Positions 1 through 10,100 of a stretch of DNA of 64,000 nucleotides are shown here, one piece after another. The translations under genes and the position numbers were made by a program. Numbering within the stretch: position 1 is the first letter of the stretch; every line of letters begins with the position of its first letter. Source of the DNA: Medicago truncatula (lineage: Eukaryota; Streptophyta; Magnoliopsida; Fabales; Fabaceae); NCBI RefSeq assembly GCF_003473485.1, contig NC_053044.1, positions 7,700,501-7,764,500 of the forward strand, read 5' to 3'. The notes under the pieces are model-generated. The model saw only the letters and a program-made list of their open reading frames with translations. It was not told the origin of the DNA and ran no database searches.

Positions 1-830
1 AATAAAATTTTTATTCTTCTGTAAAAAAAAATCCTAAATTCTGAAGAAAAAAAAAAAAGCTGTTCTATCAAAGATTCATTGAAAAAAGATTTTTGTTATC
101 AATCTGTAGCATAAAAAAAAAAAAAAAAAACAGACTTTTTTATCAGTAGCATCAGAACTAAAAAAGATTCATCTACAAAAGAAATTTTTACATCTCTAGA
201 AATAAAACAAAATCACATCCAATTTCATATTTGTATTGTTGTTGCTGCATGTAATGGAAACAAAATATGTAAAGAACTTGACCTTGATGAAGACAACAGC
301 CCAGGTTTAAGTGTTTGTGTAAAAATTCTGACTCAGATCTGGAAACCACGTAAGCTCTTTCCCGGCGCGGTGGTTGCAAGCTCCGGCGTGGTGGTCACCG
401 GCGAAGGTTGTCCGTTCCTGATTTTTTTTAAATGGGTTTTGTAGAGAAGATGGAGGGGACTCTTTTTATGGTGATGGATTTTCAAAAGCTTGTGCGTGGA
501 TGTCAAGATCTAGCCGAAAAGATGGTCGTAGGGAAATTTAAAATCATCTTTGAGTTGAAATAAACTTGATAGAGTATAATTACAGATGAAAAGGAGAGGA
601 TGAAGATGGTGGAGCAATGTAACGACCGCCGGAGACACACTGAAGGAGGGAGGAGGAGGAGGCGGCGGCTAGGGTTTGTTTGAGAATGAGAGAGTTTTCT
701 AGATTTCTTTGGTGAAGAGAGAGAAAATTAACTTTGAAATAAATATGGTGTGTGTGGAATAAAGTTAAATGACAAAAAATAAAATAAAAAGAAAATTATA
801 AAAATATACTCTAGGTTCGTACGAGATATA
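1..830. other. Left-edge region; possible 5' part of a minus-strand gene
   Basis: No gene can be called with confidence. The stretch at about 361-670 is clearly richer in G+C than its surroundings, and read on the minus strand it looks like a 5' leader with short codable pieces (a minus-strand frame is open over 188-379). This would fit the first exon of a gene that runs off the left edge, but no protein family is recognisable. The rest is AT-rich with poly-A runs (about 50-58 and 113-130). Confidence 0.25.
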
Positions 831-839
831 AAGGGGTAT

Positions 840-2001
840 GAGAATTGCTGTTCCCACTTTTACTTTGGCTGTGCCACACGAGTAAATTACTCAAATACCC
901 TTCAGCAGTTAACTGCCGAAGTTTTAGAAATACGGCTGCAGTTAACTGCCGAGTAAAACTTCGGCAGTAAACTACCGAGGAAAACTGAAACTTCGGCAGT
1001 TAACTGCCGAGGAAACCTCAAACCTTTTTTTTTTTTTTTTTTTTGACAAAATTCATAAATTGTCATTAATAACAAACCTTTTTTTTTTTTTGACAAAAAC
1101 CATAAATTGTCTTTAATAATATTTATTGATTTTGAATGTTTCAATCATTATTTTGGTACGTTTTAAACAATTGCAGTATTATACTTATGTGTATATATCT
1201 TAATAAGAATAACATTTAAATCAGTGTAAAAATTAAGCATTTGAATATTGTTTTGCACATTACTTAAATACAAATAACAATAAAAAAATCGTTAAAATAA
1301 TTGTGCACAACGATTTTTTTAAGGTATAATATGTTGTTATATTTTCTACATTAAAATAATTGTGTATAAAGATTTTTTTTTTATTTAAGTAATTTGCAAA
1401 ACAATATTCAAATACTTAATTTTTACACTTATTGAAATGTTTTTTGAGGACTTAAATGTTAAGCCTAAAACAAAGAAAAAGGAAATAAAAGAAGAAAATT
1501 TCGTGAAAGTTCTTTGGAAATAAAATAGGCAAAAAAAAAAAGATCAAATGAGTAATACAATTAAAATAATTGTGAATATTTCCGTAAAAAGGAAATAAAA
1601 GAAGAAAATTCCGTGAAAGTTTTTGGAAATAAAATATTCACTATTGTTGAAGATCAAAGCAGTTATAACAAAAAAAAAAGATTTAAAGGAGTAATACAAT
1701 TAAAATAAATAAGGAACGCAAATCAATAAAATTAAAAACGAATTATTAAGAAAAATCAATCAAAAATGATAAAGACCGCGGAATATTCTCAAAGAATAAA
1801 AAAAAAAAAAAAAAAACAGATTTGAGGTTTCCTCGGCAGTTAACTGCCGAAGTTTTCAGTTTTCCTCGGTAGTTTACTGCCGAAGTTTTCCTCGGCAGTT
1901 AACTGCAGCCGGTTTCATAATTCGGCAGTTAACTGCCGAGGGGCATTTGAGTAATTTACTCGTGTAGCATAGCCAAACCAAATGTGGGAACAGCAATTCT
2001 C
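840..2001. mobile_element. Mutator-type foldback element with 9-bp target duplication
   Basis: The 1162-bp element starts GAGAATTGCTGTTCCCAC at 840 and ends with the reverse complement at 2001. It is flanked by a perfect 9-bp direct repeat AAGGGGTAT (831-839 and 2002-2010), the target-site length of Mutator-like elements. The terminal inverted repeats extend about 190 bp (840-1030 and 1815-2001). Each carries several copies of the 16-bp palindrome CGGCAGTTAACTGCCG. A second inverted pair lies inside (about 1221-1271 against 1382-1432), and a direct repeat of about 50 bp sits near 1478 and 1590. No transposase frame is present, so it is non-autonomous. Confidence 0.85.
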
Positions 2002-2100
2002 AAGGGGTATAGACTTTTTTTATTGCAAAATTAGTGTAACATAATAAAAATAAAAATAAATAATTTCTTTAAAAAAATAATTATTATTATTATTATTATT

Positions 2101-2395
2101 ATTATTTCTTTATCAAATAATAAAAAAATAGTAGTAGTTTATTTAACCTCTAAAAATATAATTTAATAAATGTTATTTTACATACACATGCGCGCTCGCG
2201 CACACACACATATATATATATATATATAACGACGTGTTTTTTAATAAATAATAATAATAATAATAATATAATTATTTCTTTATCAGATAATAAAAAAATA
2301 GTAGTAGTTTATTTAACCTCTAAAAATATAATTTAATAAATGTTATTTTACATACACGTGCGCGCGCATATATTTATATAACAACGTGTTTTTTT
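2101..2395. repeat. Tandem duplication of about 170 bp with embedded microsatellites
   Basis: The block from 2101 is repeated from 2271 with few differences over about 120 bp (shared TTTATTTAACCTCTAAAAAT). ATT, TA and CA/CG dinucleotide tracts lie at the junctions (2083-2105, 2208-2228, 2250-2268). No coding potential is seen. The bases from 2396 to 2768 hold no recognisable feature. Confidence 0.7.
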
Positions 2396-2768
2396 ACAAG
2401 ATCTAAAGACGTGTTGTTACATTAATTAATGAATATTAAAATTTATTTTTTTTATATTCATAAAGACATAAGGTAAATAAATTTCATTGTTACATAAAAA
2501 TAACGGTAAAACATTGATCGTTTGATACGTACAACATATCAAAGAGAGTAGTATTAGAAAAAAGAGTGATGGGTATAGATTTAAAGTGAGGCAGTAATAG
2601 ACGAGGTATAAATAGTTTAAAAAACAGGTTTTAAAAAAAGAGTGACAAAATATATTATACAAGGGTCAACTCATCATCACTTCAGAATTTTAAAATAATT
2701 GTTGTAAATGAGACAAGTTGTCACTGCGCAAAATTTTTAAAAAATTTAAAATAAGTATTGAACATATT

Positions 2769-2850
2769 TTGGTAGTGGTCGGGGTTTGAACCCCGGACCT
2801 TACATATATTATGCATTATCCAAATCAACTGAGTTAAGTTCATGAGGACA
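2769..2850 (-). repeat. tRNA-derived SINE-like repeat
   Basis: Read on the minus strand it has an A-box-like segment (AACTCAGTTGATTTGG) followed about 35 bp later by a B-box-like GGGGTTCAAACCCCG. The same unit recurs at 21308-21386, 50578-50652 and 58202-58337. The last copy has a poly-A tail and a 15-bp target duplication, which supports SINE identity for the family. Confidence 0.65.
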
Positions 2851-3120
2851 TAAGTATTGAACATATGATTTGTCATCACTGATATATTATAAAATAATTA
2901 TTATACACAAGACAAGAGATACATTGATACATATTATTAAACCATAACGTAAGTGAAAAACTAACTTAAAAAAATAATAGAATTATACACGGCATTTGTT
3001 ATCATTGAGTGCAAATTCAAAATAATTATAACACAGAGACAAGTTGTAGCCGATATGAATTTTAAGATGATTATTAACCATGTGACATGTCATCACTGAT
3101 ATATATATATATATATATAA

Positions 3121-3173
3121 GGATTTGCTAGAACACACCCACTAATTTTTATATGGGAGTGTTTTAGCAAACC

Positions 3174-3174
<1 letters not shown>
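3121..3174. mobile_element. Tiny hairpin MITE in a TA tract
   Basis: Arms 3121-3140 (GGATTTGCTAGAACACACCC) and 3155-3174 are near-perfect inverted repeats separated by 14 bp. The hairpin is flanked on both sides by TA dinucleotide runs (3101-3118 and 3176-3214). It looks like an internally deleted MITE that entered a TA-rich target. No coding content. Confidence 0.55.
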
Positions 3175-3209
<35 letters not shown>

Positions 3210-3219
<10 letters not shown>

Positions 3220-4860
3220 CATGAAACAAGTTGTTATTGTTAACTTAAAAAAACTTTAATAATTATTATTATGACGAAATTGTCACTGATACAAATCTAC
3301 TAACATCTACTTCTTCTAACAATATCTAAAAAACGAAGTCCAACAAAATAAATAAATTAGTCTACAGTTATCAGGGGAAATTAGTTATACATGACCATTA
3401 TCTGTAATTAGTTTTAAAAAAAAAATTAGAACATAATAAACAAGTTGTCGCTCATATAAATTTCAAAATAATTATTAACCATGTGACATGTCATCACTTA
3501 TATATATTATAAAATATTTTTTTGAGGGATTATATTGTAAAATATTTATTATACACGAAACAAGTTGTCATTGTTAACTTTAAAAATTATTATTATACAT
3601 GGGCGAAGTCGTCACTAATATTTACTTTTATAGGGGGAACCGATACAAATTTACTAACATCTACTTCTATTAACAATATATATATATATATAAATATATA
3701 TATATATAATCGAAGTCCTTCAAAATTTCATAACCGTCCATATTAAAATTCACTATCTTCTTAATTTCATGTGTTAACTTTAAAAGATTTATTATACACG
3801 AAACAAGTTGTCACTGTTAACTTTAAAAATTATTATTATACACGGGTGAAGTCGTTACTAATACAAATCTACTAACATCTACTTCTACTAATAATTATTT
3901 TTATACACGGGCGAAGTCATCACTGATACAAATCTACCAACATCTACTTATACTAACAACAATAACAATATATAAAAATCAAAGTCCATCAAAATTTCAT
4001 AATAATCCTTATTAAAACTCATTATCTTCTTAATTTCATGTGCATAATTGTCATTTTTCAAAGTTTAATTTATTTAAAAAAAAATAAATCTAATTACGGA
4101 CAACGATCATCACAAGTGTAACTAATTTCCGCTAAGAACTATGTAATTAATTTATTTATTTTGATGGACTTCAATTTTTATATATATTGTTAGTAGAATT
4201 AGATGCATACTCCATTTTTTAATCATAATATAAGTGAAAAAATGACTTAAAAATTTAAAAAATCATCATTATACGTGATACATTTTTTTATCCCTTATAC
4301 GTGATATATGTTATCATTAGGTACAAATTTAAAATAATTATAACAAAAGAGACAAGTTTTCGTTAATATAAATTTCAAGATAATTATTAACCATGTGACA
4401 TGTCATCACTGATATATATTATAAAATATTTATTATACATGAAACAAGTTGTCAATGTTAACCTTAAAAATTATTATTATACACGGGCGAAGTCGTCAAT
4501 AATACAAATCAACTAACATCTACTTCTACTAATAATTTCTTTTATAGACGGGCGAAGTCATCACTAATACAAATCTACTAATATCTACTTCTACTAACAA
4601 TAATAAAAATAAATAAAAATCAAAGTCCACCAAAATTTCATAATCGTCTTTATTAAAACTCATTATCTTCTTAATTTCATGTGTTAGCTTTAAAAGATTT
4701 ATTATACACGAAACAAGTTGTCACTGTTAAACTATTATCATACAAGGGTGAAGTCGTCACTGATACAAATCTACTAACATCTAATTCTGCTAACAATATA
4801 TAAAAATCAAAGTCTATCAAATTTTCATAATCATCCTTATTAAAACTAATGAATAATAAT
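3210..4860. repeat. Array of diverged repeats of about 250-350 bp
   Basis: The same block recurs at roughly 3225-3400, 3540-3770, 3780-4040, 4425-4690 and 4695-4860. It contains ACGAAACAAGTTGTCA, then GGGCGAAGTCGTCACT, then ACATCTACTTCTACTAA, then a fragment ending CTTCTTAATTTCATGTG. The units are diverged and unevenly spaced, so it is an old array and not a young satellite. It ends just before the Helitron-like 3' terminus at 5183 and is probably part of that element. Confidence 0.6.
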
Positions 4861-5153
4861 TCGACATTTTAATTGATGACTTTTCTAAAAAAAATTCATA
4901 ATCATCTAATTCAGTACCAATACATTAACATTGCATCTCAATTGTCTTTTCTATATTTTTAATTGATTTTAAGTGTCTTCTACTAATTTAAAAAAGTTTA
5001 AATTACCTAATCAATTCAATTTTACTTTATTCTACCATCAAACATATAATACACAAATAATTTGACATTTACTTTACATTTACATAAAATTCAATTATAT
5101 CAAAATTCTTATTAAAATTTAATGATCTTTTACAAATAACAAACATTTATTGT

Positions 5154-5183
5154 ACCCGTGCGTCAGCACGGGTTTGTTACTAG
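5154..5183 (+). mobile_element. Helitron-type 3' terminus
   Basis: A perfect 8-bp stem (ACCCGTGC, 5154-5161; GCACGGGT, 5166-5173) with a 4-base loop is followed six bases later by CTAG (5180-5183) and then T. A GC-rich hairpin just upstream of CTRR, inserted before T, is the hallmark of Helitron 3' ends. The repeat array at 3210-4860 lies immediately upstream. I could not place the 5' TC end, so the element length is unknown. Confidence 0.7.
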
Positions 5184-6806
5184 TTTGCTTAAGGGGAAAA
5201 TAGATCCTCTCACTTTTTTTCATTACCATGTTTTCTCAAATTTTCAAACTCAACCCTTAGTGTACTTTTTTTTTTTCCTTCTAAATTTCAAAACTATCCC
5301 CTTTTCATATTTTAAGGGTCTAGATAGATGTTCACATTACTCCCTCATGTTTTTTTTCAACATGAAAAAATATATTACTTTTTTTAATGAGAAAAAATAT
5401 ATTATTTATAAATATTAATATCATTCTCTAAATAAATACCTTTTTAAAAAAAATGTAAAAAAGTTGGTAAACTAAACCGGTAAGCTAATCTCTTGCCATA
5501 TGGAGTATTTTTTTAATTTTTTAGGGAATATGGAGTAATTTATATTGATAAGAAATTGGATTTTTGCAATATCTAAAATAATGTCATGTCATATTATTTG
5601 GTGAGAATAGTTGATAGGAGCTAGATTTAGATCTCAAGTAGCATTTTTTTATAAATAGAAAGAATAGATACCAAGAAAACACACCATTATTCTTGATCAG
5701 AAAAATATTCCAGCCTTTCAATTTTCAAATACAATGAACCATGATTTTGTTTAATTTAATTCTTTACTCTCACTCTCAGCTTCAGTCACAAACACTGAAA
5801 ACAATTTATAAAGAAAAAAAGAAAAATACCTTTTTCTTTTTCACTTTCCAACAGTACTAGTAGAGTAGTTAAACAGACAGACAGACATAAACCACCGTTT
5901 TCATAAGATACTCTTCAATGCCAATGAAGCAACCCAACAACTCCTGTTAAGGTTCTTGTCTTCCTTCTACTATTTTTCACTGTTTTACCATCAAAGTTTG
6001 TTACTTTCTTTGACCCTTTTGATTGTTCTTTCATTTTTCTCTTCTGGGTCACTCTCTTATCATGTTGTTTAGCTGAATTCTTACATGTCTTATTCAGATC
6101 TTTCATTTTCTGATCTCTCTTTCACATGCATTTTTATATGTATGTTTGTTTAGATGCTTGTTTTTGTATTATTTAATATTTTTTAATGATAGAAAATGAA
6201 TATGGTTTTTTTGACTGAGTTTGAATTCAACTTCAACCTATTATTCTATGTTTTGATTAATTATATCTTTTTTCTGTGTCTTCAAGATTTAAAATATTAA
6301 TAATTGGTTAATGTCAATTACAAGTTTTGTGCTCGTATTATTTGTCTGATTTGGATTTATTTAATATTACTAATAAGGATGTGATTGTGAGCATGTTTGA
6401 AATTATGATTTTGAAGTTTTTTTTTTCTTCATGATTCTCCAATATAAGAGACAATAAAATAGCCCTTAATTTTGTTCTTGACTTTTGAATTTTGATACAG
6501 TTAAGTTGTGTAGGATACCTGGATATCTGATTGAATTTATACCATTACTAAGTCATGGCGATGGTCCATGATATGTTAGCTCATTGATAAGAGTTTGATC
6601 TCGTGGTTCTTGAATTTAACTAATAATAATAATATAAGTCATAGTGATGATTATTGATTATGACAAGGACACACCATGATGGAATGTTAATGTTGCTCTT
6701 TATTATTACTATGACATTATTAATTTGGAGTAATATTGAATTTTTATTTTTTTGTAAGTAATGAGTACTATACTTTCCATTTCTGGAAAAATCAAGTAAT
6801 CAATTA

Positions 6807-6845
<39 letters not shown>

Positions 6846-7074
6846 ATACTCATTCTCTTATTTTTTTTTTATTTTTTTTATTTTTTGGTGTTCAGTTACT
6901 AATCATTATGTAGTTTTTATGTAAAACATAATTTTGTATTTATTAACTGTATAAAGAATCTGTCAAGAAAAAAAAAACTGTTAGATAAAAGAAAGTTTTA
7001 ATTATTTTCTATAGTTTCATAAGATCTTTCTTTAAATTACTGCAGTTAATTTGGATTAGTTGTGTTGGCCTTGG
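5184..7074 (+). promoter_or_regulatory. Promoter and leader region of GH79 copy 1
   Basis: A TATA-like TTATAAATAG lies near 5649. The sequence from about 5890 to 7070 is repeated in altered form upstream of the other three array genes, so it is part of the duplicated unit. The conserved TTACTGCAG at 7037-7045, 55 bp before the start codon, is a plausible acceptor of a 5'-UTR intron, with the leader exon somewhere in 5680-6100. An ATT microsatellite occupies 6806-6843. The leader intron is inferred. Confidence 0.4.
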
Positions 7075-7104
7075 ATGCTGCTGCAATTGATTCAGTCATC
7101 ATGA
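7075..7104 (+). promoter_or_regulatory. Upstream ORF overlapping the GH79 copy 1 start codon
   Basis: A nine-codon ORF (MLLQLIQSS) starts at 7075. Its TGA stop shares bases with the main ATG in the overlap ATGA (7101-7104). The same arrangement occurs in copies 2 and 3, and a slightly shorter form occurs in copy 4. If it lies in the leader it could force reinitiation or leaky scanning at the main start. Confidence 0.5.
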
Positions 7105-10100
7105 GACTCTACCATGCATTGTTTCTATTTTTGGCTTCTCTTCAAGTTGCTTTAAGTCAAGATATTGAACACGGTTCGCTACTAGTAAATGGAGCTCAAG
7201 CAAAAGCTGAAACAGGTGATAACTTTATTTGTGCCACTATTGATTGGTGGCCTCATGATAAATGCGACTACGGCCATTGTTCTTGGGGATATTCATCTGT
7301 TGTAAATTTGGTGAGTATTTTCAGATTTTCATCTGTATAGAAAATGAAATCAATGCTCTTCTTGAGAATTTATTATATTTCCTTGAAAAGTAACTAACCA
7401 GTTTTAGTCATTGTTCAACTGAATGTGGATTGATTTTGCAGGACTTATCTCATCCTTTCCTAGCCAAAGCGATCCAAGGTGTGTATGTCTAAATTACTTA
7501 AATGTAAATGATTTAGAAAATTAGTTAGTTTGATAACTGATGTTCTTAAAATCGGACTAAACCGGCCAGTTATTCGCTTGGTTAACTTTTCAGTATTTAT
7601 TTGTCATCCGGTTCAACCGTGGTTGAATGGATTGAACCATGACTCGGAGTCGGATGTCTCAGTGGTTTGATCTCCACTCTAGTTTTTAAAACATTGTCGT
7701 TTTTGTTAATGTGGCAAAATGAAGTTTAAATGTATTAAGCATAATGTTATTCTTTTCATATGATTTTCTGATAGCCCTCAAGCCTTTGAGGATAAGACTT
7801 GGAGGTTCTTTGCAAGACCAGGTCGTGTATGACATAGGAAATTTGAAGTCTCCTTGTCATCCTCTTCAAAAGATGAATGGTCAAGGTTGGTTATTTGGAT
7901 TTTCAAAGGGATGTTTACACATGAAAAGATGGGATGAGCTGAATCAATTTTTCAATCAGACAGGGTAAGCATCTTTACTTCATATTTGTTAATATCATCA
8001 CCGTGACACTTACTTTCTCCTCTTTAAAACCAAATGAAAGCAATTTGGCATTTAATTAGGATATATATAACAAAGTTATAGTTTTCACTCTAATGGCTTT
8101 GCTGCTAAAGGGAATGTGCACCACTTTCTTGGTGGTATAGTAGTCTCTCTGGCTGCATTACTAAATAACCATGCAAATAAAAGGATAGTTTCAATTTAGT
8201 CCTTTCTTTCTTATAATTAAAGACTTTAGGTGATTCAATGTATTGTCTTCTATCCTGCATTATTGTAACAGTTTTTGATAGCTTACAAAGAGTATCTGAG
8301 ATATCAGGATGTGTTCAACCCCATTTTGTGTAAATATGTACCAAAACAAAGTACTTGGATGTCTGTGTCTGGTAGAATGATGATTACTTGTGGTAGGTGT
8401 AACTTAACTGAAGTTTGATACTTGCAGGGCCATTGTGACATTTGGCTTGAATGCGCTCCGTGGGAAGCACCAGATTAGTCATCATGTTTGGGAAGGAGTC
8501 TGGGACCCTACAAATGCTTATGATTTTATAAAGTACACTGTTTCAAAGGGATACAAGATTGATGCATGGGAACTTGGTATGACAATAGACAAAGTAGTTT
8601 CTTATTTTCATTAATTTAATAGTTTATTTTAGCATATGCCCAATTGGCGGACTATTAATAGACTGATCTATAGTTGTCAAAGCCTAGGGTTCATGGTCCA
8701 AAAGGTCTAAACAAGTGTTGTCAACCGCGGATCGCATAAAACAGCGATTCGTTCAAATTCCATTACACAATAGTGCCTCTGTGACTATTATTTGACTACA
8801 TTTTGTTAGCATATGGCAGAACAACAGCGATTTCTATAAATTCTACTAAACCAATTAGATTTTATCCCGCTTTAGTTTCTCTGTTATTTGACTACATTTT
8901 ACCCGATTTGGACTTATTGCATATGATTATGTAGGTAATGAGTTAAGCGGTAAAGGCATTGGTGCATCAGTTGGCGTTACACAGTATGGTAAAGACTTGA
9001 TAAAACTTAAACGAATTCTAGATGTGTTATACGAGAAGTCCAGGTTCAAACCTTCACTTGTAGCACCTGGTGGATTTTATGAAAAGGAATGGTACGATAA
9101 ACTTCTTCAGGTTTCTGGTTCAGGCATAATCAATGTTCTGACTCATCATCTATATAATTTGGGCCCAGGTTTGCTTGTCACTCACATAATTCTCTCTAGT
9201 ATAGTCATTTTTACTGAATATTTAATAGTAGTGGAATAGCATCAGGTACAATCAGTTGAGGAAATAAAAACATGTTTTATTGGTAGACTGTTGCTGTTTT
9301 TTTGTAAAGAAGGTCGTTGTTTGTCCAGATGTTTTCTTCTCTTTACATTATATTTTTTGGAAAGAAAATACCTTTTTCCCATAAAAATCAGTTATATGAA
9401 TTTCTTTTTGTAGTGATAGATACCTACCTAGTAGTGCGCCTTATATATTGACAAACGGATATGAAAAATGTTAACGATTACTTTTTAATTTCTTTTACTC
9501 GAGGGACAAAATATGAGAGTGTGTAAATTCAAGACAAAATTGGTGGTTTACTCATTTAAATTGTAAAGGGTAGCCTTGGCGCAACGGTAAAGTTGTTGTC
9601 ACAACACATGACTGAAAGGTCACGGGTTCAAGTCCTAGAAACAACCTCTTGCCTAAAAAATAGGGTAAGGCTGTGTAATGGTGGGACCCCTTGCCCGCAT
9701 GCAGGATGATATAGTTTTTTCACTTGCATTCGAAATACTGTTGTCTGCCTTTCATAATCTATTTCTAAGTTAATTTCGCTTTTCAGGTAGTGATGGACAT
9801 CTTGAAGGGAAGATTTTAGATCCTAATCGCTTGAGCAAGGTGGAAACAATTTTCAGCAATCTGTCAGAAACCATTCAAAAACATGGTCCTTGGACTTCTG
9901 CATGGGTAGGAGAAGCTGGCGGGGCATATAACAGTGGCGGCCGTTGTGTATCTAACACATTTCTGAATAGCTTTTGGTAATTGATTCCATCATTTTCTTT
10001 TCCTCTTTCTAAGTTTTAGGTGCCAGAAGAAGAATTTTGATTTTTATTTAGAATGTGTTTAACCGAATATTTGAATGATTCATAGGTACTTAGATCAACT

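Noticed and set aside
3210-4860. CRISPR-like array
   Set aside because: The repeats are long, diverged and unevenly spaced in plant nuclear DNA, without regular spacers.
5915-6106. Lys-rich minus-strand open frame upstream of GH79 copy 1
   Set aside because: It lies in the CT-rich duplicated leader region on the opposite strand, is not conserved as a frame in the other three units, and matches no family.
9568-9640. Possible tRNA gene in intron 5 of GH79 copy 1
   Set aside because: A and B boxes are present but there is no cloverleaf acceptor pairing; the wording fits the Au SINE.
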